Shown here one piece after another: positions 51,823 through 60,410 of a DNA stretch of 64,000 bases. Below the pieces are notes generated by a model. The model had not been told where the DNA came from. It saw only the letters and a program-made list of their open reading frames with translations, and made no database searches. The translations under genes and the position numbers were made by a program. Origin of the DNA: DASSQJ01 sp963726295 (GTDB taxonomy: Bacteria; Actinomycetota; Actinomycetes; Actinomycetales; Dermatophilaceae); assembly GCA_963726295.1 (NCBI GenBank), contig CAVSBW010000008.1, forward strand, positions 62,001 to 126,000, in the 5' to 3' direction. Position 1 is the first letter of the stretch, and every line of letters starts with the position of its first letter.

Positions 51823-52623
51823 TTGACGACCATTCCCTTCCCGGCCCGTCTCCGGGACACCGCCGCTGACGAGCAGAGCCCCCACTCCCTCGAGGAGCAC
51901 CTCCTCCGCCTTTCGGAGAGCACCGAACCCGCCGAGCGCGACCGGCTCGTCGACGCCGCCGTCCGTGCCGGCCTCCCCCTCGCCGACGGCCTGGCCCGAA
52001 AGTACGGGGGGCGCGGCATCGACGCCGAGGACCTGCAGCAGGTGGCCCGCACGGCCCTGGTGGCGGCCGTGCGGCGCTACCGTCCCGGCTGCGGCCACGG
52101 GTTCGAGGCCTTCGCGGTCCCCACGATCCGCGGTGAGCTGAAGCGTCACTTCCGCGACTGCGGGTGGACGGTGCGGCCGCCCCGTCGGCTCCAGGAGTTG
52201 CGGGCCGAGCTCACCGCCACCGAGGAGGCCCTTCAGCACCGGCTCGCCCGCGAGGTCACCGACACCGAGCTCGCCCGGGCGCTGGCCTGCTCCGCCGCGG
52301 ACGTCGCGGACGCCCGGCTCTGCGGCAGCGGGTACCGCCCCGGATCGCTCGACGCGCCGAGCCCCGCGGGAGACACGGTGGGTGCCGCCCTGGCCGACGA
52401 CGACGACCCGTATGCCCGGTGCGACCTGCGCCAGACGGTGCGCGCCGAGATCAACCGGCTCAGCGACCGCGAGCGGCTCATCATCGACCTCCGGTTCCGC
52501 GAGGAACGCACCCAGAGCGAGATCGGGCAGGTGCTCGGGGTGAGCCAGATGCAGGTCTCACGGCTGCTCGCGGCGATCCTCGACCGGCTCGGCGTGGCGC
52601 TGGGGGTGCGGCCCGCGGCCTGA
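51823..52623 (+). CDS. SigB/SigF/SigG-type RNA polymerase sigma factor
   Basis: 266 residues. Region 2 has the stretch EDLQQVARTALVAAVRRYRP and the -10-recognition helix RGELKRHFRDCGWTVRPPRR. Region 3 has TEEALQHRLAREVTDTELAR. Region 4 ends with the helix-turn-helix EERTQSEIGQVLGVSQMQVS. This is the stress-type subfamily that reads GTTT-N14-16-GGGTAC promoters. The start is probably TTG at 51823, with AAAGG ahead; a GTG at 51775 is in frame and has AAGGG ahead. No RsbW-type partner is adjacent, but an anti-sigma-like gene lies at 30459. Confidence 0.9.
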   Translation: MTTIPFPARLRDTAADEQSPHSLEEHLLRLSESTEPAERDRLVDAAVRAGLPLADGLARKYGGRGIDAEDLQQVARTALVAAVRRYRPGCGHGFEAFAVPTIRGELKRHFRDCGWTVRPPRRLQELRAELTATEEALQHRLAREVTDTELARALACSAADVADARLCGSGYRPGSLDAPSPAGDTVGAALADDDDPYARCDLRQTVRAEINRLSDRERLIIDLRFREERTQSEIGQVLGVSQMQVSRLLAAILDRLGVALGVRPAA

Positions 52624-52632
52624 CCGACGCGG

Positions 52633-52638
52633 TACCGT
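52633..52638 (+). promoter_or_regulatory. -10 box (TACCGT) of a predicted leaderless start
   Basis: TACCGT ends 7 nt before the ATG of the serine hydrolase gene at 52646. Confidence 0.5.
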
Positions 52639-52645
52639 CGCGCCC

Positions 52646-54001
52646 ATGCGGTGGCTCGGCCGGTTCCTCATGGTGTTGCTCCTCGTCGCCGTCGGCGGCG
52701 CCGTCTGGGGCTACCAGCACGAGAAGCCGATGCTGCGCACCGGCACCGGCTACGCCGCGCACAACGCCTGCGCGCTCACCTACATCGCCGGTCGCGACGA
52801 CCCCGAGACCGACCTCCCACCCAACTCCCTCCTCCCGTACCTCACGGGGTACGACAACAAGGCCGGCCGCTCGTCGGCTGCTGCGGTGCTCTGGGTGCTG
52901 GCCAAGCAGCACGCGTTCTACACGCGCGGGTACGGCTGCACGGTGGCCGAGGAGCGCCCGAGCGGGCTCGGCCGGGCCTCGGAGGTCGGGAGCGACCCCA
53001 ACCCGTTCTCCGACGCCCGGGCGCCGGAGATGACCCCCGAGGTCACCGAGGCGATCTCGCGCGCCTTCGGCGACGACCTCACCACCAGCGGCAAGGAGAC
53101 GCTCGGCACCCGCGCCGTCGTGGTCATCCGCGGCGGTGAGCTCGTCGGCGAGCGGTACGCCGACGGGTTCGACGCCTCGACTCCGCAGCTCGGCTGGTCC
53201 ATGGCCAAGAGCGCGGCCAGCCTGCTCGTCGGCAGGTACGCCTCGGAACGCAACTTCGACGTCCAGGAGGACCACCTGCGCCCCGAGTGGACCGACGAGC
53301 GCGCGTCGATCAGCCTCGACCAGCTGATGCGGATGACGAGCGGGCTGTCGTGGGACGAGACCTACGAGCTCGGCAGCCCCATCACGGAGATGCTGTTCGA
53401 CTCCCCGGACATGGCCGCCTTCGCGGCGAGCCAGCCACTTGCCCATGCGCCCGGCACCTACCAGCAGTACTCCAGCGGCTCGACGAACATCCTCTGCGAC
53501 TGGCTCACCGGCCTGGCCGACGTGCCCGACACGGACTTCCCCCGCACCGAGCTGTTCGCGCCGCTCGGGCTGTCGTCTGCCGTGTGGGAGCCGGACCCGT
53601 CCGGCACCCCCGTGTGCAGCTCGTACCTCTGGGCCACGCCCCGTGACTGGGCCACCATCGGCCAGTTCGCGCTCCAGGACGGGAAGTGGGGCGACAAGCA
53701 GCTGCTGCCCAAGAAGTGGATGGCCCGGACCACCACCGCGACCGAGGCGACCCAGAGCGAGGAGCAGGGCTATGCCGCCGGGTGGTGGGTGAACGGGAAG
53801 CCCGACGGCACCCTCGTCAACGCGAGCCTGCCCGACGACGCGTACTGGGCCCAGGGCCACGACGGGCAGCAGCTCTACGTCGTGCCGTCCTCCCGGCTCG
53901 TCGTGCTCCGGATGGGCTTCACGCCCGAGCTCGACTCCAGCCAGTGGCGCACCGACCGGCTGGTCGCGGACCTCGTCGCCATCGGCGACCAGAAGGGCTG
54001 A
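52646..54001 (+). CDS. Beta-lactamase-fold serine hydrolase (NylB-like)
   Basis: 451 residues. One N-terminal helix (about residues 5-22) anchors or exports the protein. The beta-lactamase-fold active site shows GWSMAKSAASL (S-x-x-K), YQQYSSGSTN (Tyr-x-x box) and AQGHDGQQLYVVP (H-x-G box). The same three boxes occur in 6-aminohexanoate-dimer hydrolase (NylB) and related esterases, so an amide or ester substrate is likely rather than a beta-lactam. The stop is followed by repeat copy C. Confidence 0.85.
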   Translation: MRWLGRFLMVLLLVAVGGAVWGYQHEKPMLRTGTGYAAHNACALTYIAGRDDPETDLPPNSLLPYLTGYDNKAGRSSAAAVLWVLAKQHAFYTRGYGCTVAEERPSGLGRASEVGSDPNPFSDARAPEMTPEVTEAISRAFGDDLTTSGKETLGTRAVVVIRGGELVGERYADGFDASTPQLGWSMAKSAASLLVGRYASERNFDVQEDHLRPEWTDERASISLDQLMRMTSGLSWDETYELGSPITEMLFDSPDMAAFAASQPLAHAPGTYQQYSSGSTNILCDWLTGLADVPDTDFPRTELFAPLGLSSAVWEPDPSGTPVCSSYLWATPRDWATIGQFALQDGKWGDKQLLPKKWMARTTTATEATQSEEQGYAAGWWVNGKPDGTLVNASLPDDAYWAQGHDGQQLYVVPSSRLVVLRMGFTPELDSSQWRTDRLVADLVAIGDQKG

Positions 54002-54013
54002 CCCGCCCGCCCG

Positions 54014-54085
54014 GAGCTTTCTCTCCGGATGCCGGAACCTTTACCTGGCGACGGGAAGCGACCCCGTCCTTCGGTGAAGGTTCAG
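54014..54085 (+). repeat. Intergenic palindromic repeat, copy C
   Basis: Over about 72 bp this copy repeats the CTTTCTCTCCGGATGCCGG core and the GACGGGAAGCG loop of copies A and B. The arms are GGAACCTTTACC and GGTGAAGGTTC, with one mismatch. It lies between the convergent serine hydrolase and DUF2510 genes. Confidence 0.8.
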
Positions 54086-54103
54086 GTCGCTCACCCGACC
54101 GCC

Positions 54104-54991
54104 TCAGAAGGCCGGCGTCACGGTCACCGACGTGGCGCCGCTGACGTCCTGGAAGATCGGGATGCACGCGACGTCCGCGGTGGCCGAGCCGTCGGTGGCC
54201 GCCGCGGTGCAGAACGTGTCGACCGGCTCGTCGAGGCCCTGGAACGACATCGTGAACGCCAGTGGCAGCGCAGTGCCGTCGGTGAACGTCGCGGTCATCC
54301 CGGTGACCTCGGAGCTGAACTGGCCCGCCTCGACGGTCCAGCCCCGGGCGACCGTGGCCCGCGGCAGGTCGAAGCCGTCGCCGACGGAGACCTCGACCGG
54401 CTCCCCGCCCAGACCGTCGCTGGGGAAGTCGCTCGGGAAGTCACTGGGGAGGTCGCTCGGTTCCTCGGTGGGGAACGTCGTGGGGAACGAGCTCTCCACC
54501 TGCCGGCTCACCTCGTTCGCGGCCTGCCTGAACAGGAAGAAGCCACCGACGACGGCGATGACGAGGATGACGAGCCCCGCCGCAGCCGCGATGAGGCAGC
54601 CCTTGGCTGCCCCGCTCATCCCCTGATTCTGCGGTGGCGGGTACGCGCCCGCACCGCCGTAACCTGGCCCCGGGACGCCCCCGCCCCCGGAGGGATAGGA
54701 GTAGTCCTGCTGCGTGGGGTAGGTGGGCCCCGGCGGCGGGACGTACCCGGACTGGTCACCCGCGGCGCCCGGTGCGCCGTACCCGCCCTGGCCGCCCGCC
54801 GGGGGCTGCGTGGGGAGCTGCTGGGTGCGGTCGACCCCGAGGGCCTGGGTGGCCTCGCTGTCGTAGGACTGCGACGGCGGGGCGGTGGGGTCCGACGGGG
54901 TGGCGTCGCGGAACTGCTCGGTCCACTGCTGGCCGTCCCACCACCGCTCACGGCCGTCCGGCTGGAGGTGCCAGCCCGGTGGTGCGCTCAT
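54104..54991 (-). CDS. DUF2510 membrane protein
   Basis: 295 residues. The N-terminal DUF2510 domain (APPGWHLQPDGRERWWDGQQ) is followed by a Pro/Gly/Gln/Tyr-rich linker of about 110 residues, one membrane helix (about 152-172) and an outside domain of about 110 residues. The outside part starts with an acidic Ser-Pro-Phe-Asp stretch encoded by 12-bp repeats. The ATG at 54991 has GGAGGA upstream. The role of these proteins is not known; similar ones occur in the envelope of actinobacteria. Confidence 0.8.
   Translation of the reverse strand: MSAPPGWHLQPDGRERWWDGQQWTEQFRDATPSDPTAPPSQSYDSEATQALGVDRTQQLPTQPPAGGQGGYGAPGAAGDQSGYVPPPGPTYPTQQDYSYPSGGGGVPGPGYGGAGAYPPPQNQGMSGAAKGCLIAAAAGLVILVIAVVGGFFLFRQAANEVSRQVESSFPTTFPTEEPSDLPSDFPSDFPSDGLGGEPVEVSVGDGFDLPRATVARGWTVEAGQFSSEVTGMTATFTDGTALPLAFTMSFQGLDEPVDTFCTAAATDGSATADVACIPIFQDVSGATSVTVTPAF
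54416..54463. repeat. Four 12-bp tandem repeats inside the DUF2510 gene
   Basis: Imperfect copies of GTCGCTNGGGAA follow each other and encode the repeated Pro-Ser-Asp-Phe stretch. Copy changes would keep the frame. Confidence 0.75.
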
Positions 54992-55134
54992 CGCCTCAGT
55001 CCTCCTCCAGCCGGCGTGCGGTCGCCGGTCCCGTGCACAGGCTAGGGCCACGACCCGGTCCGGCCGAGGGGGTCGTGGACATCCGCGCCGACCCGTGTCG
55101 TCGGACGGGTGGCCAAGGATGCGACAGTAAGGGC

Positions 55135-55437
55135 GTGGCAGACGTCGACGTGGTGTTCAACGAGGCCCGGCACCGGTGGGAGGGCTGGGTCGACGGCGAG
55201 CTCGCCGGCAAGTCCTACGTGCGGCGCCGTGAGGGGTACGTCGTCTTCTGGCACACCGAGGTCGACGACCGCTTCGAGGGCCTCGGGGTCGGCAGCGCCA
55301 TCGCCCGGACCGCGCTCGACGCCGTTGCCGCGGAGGGTGGCACCCTGGTGAAACCGGACTGCCCGTTCATCCGCGGCTGGATCGAGCGCCATCCCGACTA
55401 CCAGCACCTGGTCCGCCGCCCCGACCGGGGGTCCTGA
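55135..55437 (+). CDS. Short GNAT-fold acetyltransferase (Acetyltransf_CG type)
   Basis: 100 residues, the small form of the GNAT fold. VVFWHTEVDDRFEGLGVGSA holds the acetyl-CoA pyrophosphate loop (G-x-G-x-G/A), and DCPFIRGWIERHPDYQHLV is the typical end of this family. The GTG at 55135 opens at the right place for the short fold. It lies upstream of the SHOCT gene on the opposite strand. The acceptor is unknown. Confidence 0.83.
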   Translation: MADVDVVFNEARHRWEGWVDGELAGKSYVRRREGYVVFWHTEVDDRFEGLGVGSAIARTALDAVAAEGGTLVKPDCPFIRGWIERHPDYQHLVRRPDRGS

Positions 55438-55459
55438 GGCGGCGTCGGGGCCACGTGCG

Positions 55460-55771
55460 TCAGCCCTGGTCCGGCGCGGAGGCACGGAGCACCTCGAGCC
55501 GGGCCCCGTACTCGCTCTCGTCGATGTCGCCCGCCGCGAATCGGGAGGCGAGGGCCTGCTCGGCACTGCGGGTCGGTGAGTCCCAGCCGGGGTGGCTGTG
55601 CGGTCCGCGGCTCCCGGGGCCCCAGCCGCGCCTCCAGAACAGCGACCGGACGAGGACCGCGACGATCACCCAGAACAGGATGAACCCGAACGGGAAGAAC
55701 AGGAACCACCAGTGGAAGCCGCCCTCGTAGGGGTAGGGGTGGGCGGCCAGGGCCGTGAGTGCTTGAGTCAT
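55460..55771 (-). CDS. SHOCT-domain membrane protein
   Basis: 103 residues. One membrane helix (about 22-45, WWFLFFPFGFILFWVIVAVL) is followed by a linker and a C-terminal SHOCT helix pair (ALASRFAAGDIDESEYGARL). SHOCT peptides occur at the end of many short stress-type proteins. The ATG at 55771 has AAAGGA upstream. It is convergent with the GNAT gene, 23 bp apart at the stops. Confidence 0.82.
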   Translation of the reverse strand: MTQALTALAAHPYPYEGGFHWWFLFFPFGFILFWVIVAVLVRSLFWRRGWGPGSRGPHSHPGWDSPTRSAEQALASRFAAGDIDESEYGARLEVLRASAPDQG

Positions 55772-55911
55772 GGCAACGTCCTTTCCGACGTCGTGACCGG
55801 CTCTCGGCCACGGCTCCCACGCTCCACCGGGGAGGACTGCACGCGCGTCGGCCCCGCGGTGACACCTGCGCTGCTCCCCCCGCGGTACGCCGGTGCGCCC
55901 AGCGGGTCGGC

Positions 55912-56598
55912 TCAGGCCATCCAGCCGGGCCGCACCAGCCCGCTCTCGTAGGCCAGCACGACGAGCTGGGCGCGGTCGCGGGCACCGACCTTGGTCATCG
56001 CCCGGCTCACATGGGTCTTCGCCGTCGCGGGCGAGAGGTGCAGGCGAGTGGCGATCTCGTCGTTGGTCAGACCCTCGCCCACGAGGGCGACGACCTCCCG
56101 CTCGCGCTCCGTGAGCCCGCGCAGCGACTCCACCTGCTCGACCGGCGGCCGGCGGGCGTCCGAGCCGGAGACGTGCTCGACCAGGCGTCGGGTGACGCTC
56201 GGGGAGAGGGCGGCGTCACCGGCAGCGACCTGCCGGACGGCGGTGAGCAGGTCGGTCGGCTCGAGGTCCTTGAGGACGAAGCCGCTCGCACCGACCCGGA
56301 GGGCCTCGAAGACGTACTCGTCGAGCTCGAACGTCGTGAGCACGAGGACCCGGACGCCGCCGAGGGCCTCGTCGGCGCAGATCTCCTCGGTGGCCGAGAG
56401 CCCGTCGCGCGAGGGCATCCGGATGTCCATGAGCACGACGTCGGGCCGGGTCTCCCGGACCACCGCGACGGCGGTGTCACCGTCACCGGCCTCGCCGACC
56501 ACCTCGAGGTCGGGCTCGCTGTCGACGATCATCCGGAAGCCGGCGCGCAGCAGGGGCTGGTCGTCGACGAGGACGACGCGGATCGGGGTCTGGCTCAC
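55912..56598 (-). CDS. NarL/LuxR-family response regulator (second system)
   Basis: 228 residues. The receiver has DDQPLLRAG, the phosphorylation Asp in VVLMDIRMPSRDG, and VLTTFE then VLKDLEP. The LuxR helix-turn-helix follows (LTEREREVVALVGEGLTNDE). The GTG at 56598 overlaps the kinase stop (GTGA), giving kinase-regulator coupling. It is a paralogue of the regulator at 47199. Confidence 0.93.
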   Translation of the reverse strand: MSQTPIRVVLVDDQPLLRAGFRMIVDSEPDLEVVGEAGDGDTAVAVVRETRPDVVLMDIRMPSRDGLSATEEICADEALGGVRVLVLTTFELDEYVFEALRVGASGFVLKDLEPTDLLTAVRQVAAGDAALSPSVTRRLVEHVSGSDARRPPVEQVESLRGLTEREREVVALVGEGLTNDEIATRLHLSPATAKTHVSRAMTKVGARDRAQLVVLAYESGLVRPGWMA

Positions 56599-57638
56599 GG
56601 CATCGCACTCTCCTCCAACGGGAAGGTCGCGGTGACGGCATGGCCACCGCTCGGGACCGGCCCCACGTCGAGCGTCCCGCCAACGGCCACCACCCGTTCA
56701 CGCATCCCGACCAGCCCGACACCGGAGCCGGGGGTCTCGGTGGGGGCTCCCTGGTCGCCGGGGTCGCGCACCGACACCTGCACCGCGGTGGAGCCGTACC
56801 CGACGCGGATGGACGCCGTGCGCGCGCCACTGTGCCGCCGCACGTTGGTCATCGCCTCCTGGACCACCCGGTAGGCGGCCGCGTCGACCGCGGCCGGCAG
56901 CGGGCGCGGCTCGCCCTCGGTGTCGGTCCGCCACGCGAAGGTGGGGTCCGCGGCGACCAGCCGGGGCACGTCGGCCAGCCCGGGCGCGGGGGCCCTCCCC
57001 GCAGCCGACGTGGGGTCGCGGACGGCATCGAGCACCCGCCGCACCTCCTCGAGAGCGCGGTGCGACTCCTCGCGGACGGTGGCGAGGGCACGGCGGGCGT
57101 TCTCCGGGTCACGGTCGAAGGTGTGCAGGGCCGCGCCGGACTGCACGTTGATGAGGGTGAGGCTGTGCCCGAGGGCGTCGTGCAGGTCGCGCGCCATCGT
57201 CATCCGCTCCTCGGTGCGGGCCTGGTCCTGGCGCTGCACACGCGCCTCCCGGACGGCCGCCCAGCGTTCGCGTCGACGGCGGAATCCCTCGAGGAGCAGG
57301 GCCGCCACCGGCGCCGCGACGACGGGCCCCAGCGGGGCTCCGGTGAACGCGTACGCCACGGACGCCGCGATCGACACCGCGAGCGGCGCCAGGGGCACGC
57401 GTGCCAGCAGCACGATGGCGGCCGGCCCGACGAACAGGAGGGCCAGCGCCCACGGGCCGAGGTCGACGCCGGTGGCGCGCGCCCGGCCCAGCGAGCCACC
57501 CACCTGGACCACGGCCGACAGCACAGCGAGAGGGACCGCCGGCACCCACACCGGCGGCCCGCCCCACCGCCCCCACGGCGGGCCACGGTGCCCGTCCCAC
57601 CCGGGCCGGGCGCCGGCCCCGGGCCACTGACCGTGCAT
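56595..57638 (-). CDS. DesK/NarX-type sensor histidine kinase (second system)
   Basis: 347 residues. A Pro/Gly/Trp-rich N-terminus is followed by about four helices, HisKA_3 with the phosphoacceptor His (TMARDLHDALGHSLTLINVQ), and a GHKL ATPase (VQEAMTNVRRHSG as N box, GSGVGLVGMRERV as G box). The G1 box (VSVRDPGDQG) departs from the usual D-D-G, which could lower autokinase activity. The ATG at 57638 lies 6 nt after TACGGT. It is divergent from the metallophosphoesterase. Confidence 0.9.
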   Translation of the reverse strand: MHGQWPGAGARPGWDGHRGPPWGRWGGPPVWVPAVPLAVLSAVVQVGGSLGRARATGVDLGPWALALLFVGPAAIVLLARVPLAPLAVSIAASVAYAFTGAPLGPVVAAPVAALLLEGFRRRRERWAAVREARVQRQDQARTEERMTMARDLHDALGHSLTLINVQSGAALHTFDRDPENARRALATVREESHRALEEVRRVLDAVRDPTSAAGRAPAPGLADVPRLVAADPTFAWRTDTEGEPRPLPAAVDAAAYRVVQEAMTNVRRHSGARTASIRVGYGSTAVQVSVRDPGDQGAPTETPGSGVGLVGMRERVVAVGGTLDVGPVPSGGHAVTATFPLEESAMP

Positions 57639-57644
57639 GCCCCG

Positions 57645-57650
57645 ACCGTA
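57645..57650 (-). promoter_or_regulatory. -10 box (TACGGT) of a predicted leaderless start
   Basis: On the minus strand, TACGGT ends 6 nt before the ATG of the second kinase gene at 57638. Confidence 0.5.
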
Positions 57651-57682
57651 GCCCCGGGCGGCAGACGAGCGCGCCGCCCCAC

Positions 57683-57704
57683 GGGAGTACGGGCGGCTAC
57701 TCCC
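57683..57704. promoter_or_regulatory. Dyad upstream of the second two-component operon
   Basis: GGGAGTA (57683-57689) and TACTCCC (57698-57704) are perfect inverted repeats with an 8-bp centre. The dyad lies about 55 bp before the predicted start of the kinase gene, and between it and the divergent metallophosphoesterase. Confidence 0.5.
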
Positions 57705-57728
57705 CCGGTCGTACCCGTGCCACGCTGG

Positions 57729-57734
57729 CAGGCT
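57729..57734 (+). promoter_or_regulatory. Possible -10 box of a leaderless start (CAGGCT)
   Basis: CAGGCT ends 6 nt before the GTG of the metallophosphoesterase gene at 57741. Confidence 0.35.
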
Positions 57735-57740
57735 GGGCGG

Positions 57741-58256
57741 GTGAGCAGCGACGGCACACGGGTCCTCGTCATCTCCGACACACACCTGCCGAAACGGGCC
57801 AAGGACCTTCCCGAGGCGGTCTGGGCGGCCGTGGACGACGCCGACCTCGTCGTCCACGCCGGGGACTGGGTCGACCTCGCCACCCTCGACCGGCTGGAGG
57901 CCCGGAGCGCTCGCCTCCTCGCCTGCTGGGGGAACAACGACGGTCCCGACCTGCGGGTGCGCCTGCCCGAGGTGGCCCGCGCGACGGTGGACGGGGTGCG
58001 GGTCGCCGTGGTGCACGAGACCGGCCCCAGGCAGCGGCGGGAGGAGCGGATGCGGGCCGAGTACCCCGACACCGACCTCCTAGTGTTCGGCCACAGCCAC
58101 ATCCCGTGGGACACCCGGCACGAGGGCCTGCGGCTGCTCAACCCGGGCTCTCCCACCGACCGCCGCCGCGAGCCGCACTGCACCTTCCTGACGTTGCGCC
58201 TGGCGGACGGGGCCGTGCACGACGTGGTGCTGCACCGGCTCCCCCGACACCCCTGA
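57741..58256 (+). CDS. YfcE/MJ0936-type metallophosphoesterase
   Basis: 171 residues, no signal peptide. The metal-binding set of the calcineurin-like family is present in order: LVISDTHLP (D-x-H), VHAGDWVD (G-D), CWGNNDG (G-N-N/D), VVHE (His) and GHSHIPWD (G-H-x-H). Members hydrolyse phosphodiesters. The GTG at 57741 opens directly before the first motif. Confidence 0.88.
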   Translation: MSSDGTRVLVISDTHLPKRAKDLPEAVWAAVDDADLVVHAGDWVDLATLDRLEARSARLLACWGNNDGPDLRVRLPEVARATVDGVRVAVVHETGPRQRREERMRAEYPDTDLLVFGHSHIPWDTRHEGLRLLNPGSPTDRRREPHCTFLTLRLADGAVHDVVLHRLPRHP

Positions 58257-58365
58257 CCAGCGGCGACGACCGCGCCCGACCAGGAGGCGAGCGCTCCGGC
58301 CCGTTGCCACCGGCGCCCGGGATGGGCAGGATGGGGGCCACGTTCTCGAGGAGGAGGGGGTGGCG

Positions 58366-59544
58366 ATGGCACGCACCGCCCTGCGCACCGTGCTCGCGAC
58401 CACCGCGGCCGCGCTGACGGCCCTGGCCCTGACCGCGGCGCCTGCATCCGCGGCACCACCGGATCGTGCTCCCGGCAAGCCGGTGACGGTGATGACCCGC
58501 AACATCTACCTCGGGGCGGACATCAACCGTCCGGTGAACGCCGCTCTGGCCGCCCAGGAGGCGGGCGGCTCGGCGACCCACATCGTCCAGGCCCTCGCCG
58601 TCGCGACCGACGCGACCCGACGCATCGTCGACGCCACCGACTTCCCCGCCCGCTCGCGGTTGCTGGCCCGCGAGATCGCCACCGCGAGGCCGGACCTCGT
58701 CGGCCTCCAGGAGGTCGCCCTCTGGCGCTCCGGGCCGCTGCAGCTGGACCAGGTGGGCGTCCCGAACGCCACCACCGTCGACTACGACTTCCTCGGGTTG
58801 CTGCTGGATGCACTGGCGGCGGAGGGCACGCCCTACCGCGCCGCTGTCGTCGGCACACGGGCCGACGTCGAGGCGCCCTCCTTCACCGCGACCGGGGCCG
58901 ACCCGCGCGACATCCGGCTGACCATGCACGACGTCGTCCTGCAGCGCGCCGACACGGGCCTGCGGGTCCTCGACACCGGAGACGAGATCTACGACGTCAA
59001 CCTGCCGGTCACCATCGCCGGCGTGCCGATGAACTTCTCGCGCGGCTACCAGTGGGCCGACGTGCGCTCCGGCTCGACGACGTTCCGGTTCGTCAACACC
59101 CACCTGGAAGCGTTCAGCTCCGACATCGCCCTGGCCCAGGCCCAGCAGGTCGTGGCGGAGGCCACCGCCCCCACGGGGACCACCGTCTTCGTGTGCGACT
59201 GCAACTCCGACCCCCTCGACTCCTCGACCAAACCCATCGACCACGTGCCGCACAAGGCGCCGTACGACTACATCACGGGCGTGGGCGGCTACACCGACGA
59301 GTGGCTGCAGTTCGCCCCCGCCGAGGAGGGCTGGACGTCGGGGCTCTCCGAGACCGTCGACGACCCGACCGCCGCCGGCTTCGACCACCGCATCGACATG
59401 GTCTTCGCGCACACGGCGGACGGGTCCCCCCTGCCCGTCGACCGCGGACGGGTCACCGGCAACACCGTGGCCGACCGCGACCCGGCCACCGGGCTGTGGC
59501 CCTCCGACCACGCCGGGGTGGTGCTGCGGCTGCGCGGCGTCTGA
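58366..59544 (+). CDS. Secreted endonuclease/exonuclease/phosphatase-family protein
   Basis: 392 residues. A signal peptide (TALRTVLATTAAALTALA ending at ASA) exports it. The EEP active-site set is MTRNIYLGAD (metal Asn), LVGLQEV (Glu), RFVNTHLEAF (His), CDCNSDP (Asp-Asn) and SDHAGVV (Asp-His). Such proteins act outside the cell on nucleic acid, sphingomyelin or phosphoinositide; the substrate is not clear. The ATG at 58366 has a strong GGAGGAGG ribosome site; a GTG 6 nt earlier is too close to it. Confidence 0.87.
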   Translation: MARTALRTVLATTAAALTALALTAAPASAAPPDRAPGKPVTVMTRNIYLGADINRPVNAALAAQEAGGSATHIVQALAVATDATRRIVDATDFPARSRLLAREIATARPDLVGLQEVALWRSGPLQLDQVGVPNATTVDYDFLGLLLDALAAEGTPYRAAVVGTRADVEAPSFTATGADPRDIRLTMHDVVLQRADTGLRVLDTGDEIYDVNLPVTIAGVPMNFSRGYQWADVRSGSTTFRFVNTHLEAFSSDIALAQAQQVVAEATAPTGTTVFVCDCNSDPLDSSTKPIDHVPHKAPYDYITGVGGYTDEWLQFAPAEEGWTSGLSETVDDPTAAGFDHRIDMVFAHTADGSPLPVDRGRVTGNTVADRDPATGLWPSDHAGVVLRLRGV

Positions 59545-59574
59545 CGATCCCGAACCGCGCCCCGTCCGCCGGGG

Positions 59575-59722
59575 TCACGTGTGGACGACCGTCGGGCCGC
59601 ACGGTCGTGAGCCAGTAGAGCTCGGCGTCCTCCAGCAGCACGCGCACCTCAGCCCAGGGGCGCGCCGTGGCGTCCGGGTCGGAGAAGCGGGCATCGAGGG
59701 CTGCGGTCGGTGCGGTGTCCAT
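59575..59722 (-). pseudogene. Truncated N-terminus of a pyridoxamine-5'-phosphate-oxidase-family gene
   Basis: On the minus strand the ATG at 59722 opens ARFSDPDATARPWAEVRVLL and YWLTTVRPDGRPHVTP, the conserved opening of the PNPOx-like flavin-binding split-barrel family. Homology stops abruptly after this. The downstream sequence runs into a shadow of the EEP gene, so only about 50 of about 150 codons remain. It is a broken remnant, with the 3' part lost by deletion. Confidence 0.6.
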
Positions 59723-59820
59723 GCCGGGACAGACCGTCACGAGGCGGTCGCCTCATCGGTCCGCCGGATCCGACGCGGCGGAGCGTTGGGCGCCTCCTGC
59801 CGGGCGCGGTAGAAAGGGCC

Positions 59821-60312
59821 ATGTCCTACCCACCACCGCTCTACGACGGCGAGACCGGCGAGGTCAGCGCCCGCATCCGGGTCGCGGGAGCCGAGGCCGA
59901 CGTCGTCTACCCGAACGGCAACCGCGTCACCTACCTGGCCAGCGGAGCGTCCACGGACGGCCTGTTCGGTCTCTACCGCTGGGATTTCGCCGGTCCGCGC
60001 AGCGGCCCGGACGCGCACTTCCACCGCACGATGGCCGAGTCGTTCTACGTTCTCGAGGGTGAGGTCACGATCCTCGACGGCCGCGCCTGGGTCACCTGCC
60101 GAACCGGCGACTTCGCACACGTGCCGCCCGGCGGAGTGCACGGATTCAAGAACGAGGCCGGCGCCGCGGCGATGCTCCTGCACTTCGCGCCCGGTGCCCC
60201 CCGCGAGGCGTACTTCGAGACCCTCGCGCGCCTCGGCTCCGGCGAGCGGATGACGGAGGCGGAGTACGAGGAGTTCATGCGCGACCACGACAACCACTGG
60301 ACGGACGGCTGA
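59821..60312 (+). CDS. Cupin-domain protein
   Basis: 163 residues, one small beta-barrel. Motif 1 is HFHRTMAESFYVLEGEV (metal-binding HxH-like and Glu). Motif 2 is GDFAHVPPGGVHGFKNE (His). A C-terminal helical tail of about 30 acidic residues follows. The ATG at 59821 fits the short N-terminal strand; the open frame upstream to 59710 overlaps the truncated PNPOx remnant. Cupins of this size may be enzymes or small-molecule sensors; the substrate is unknown. Confidence 0.83.
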   Translation: MSYPPPLYDGETGEVSARIRVAGAEADVVYPNGNRVTYLASGASTDGLFGLYRWDFAGPRSGPDAHFHRTMAESFYVLEGEVTILDGRAWVTCRTGDFAHVPPGGVHGFKNEAGAAAMLLHFAPGAPREAYFETLARLGSGERMTEAEYEEFMRDHDNHWTDG

Positions 60313-60410
60313 CAGCACCGTCGGCGCAGGTGCCGATCTCCGCCCGGAACGTGTGGTTCGTCCACGGAGCCGGCGGTTCCCGATCGTCCTCCACAGGCGA
60401 ATCGCGCTGA

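Noticed and set aside
54416..54463. 12-bp repeats in the DUF2510 gene as a regulatory element
   Set aside because: They encode the Pro-Ser-Asp-Phe linker in frame and are explained as protein low complexity.
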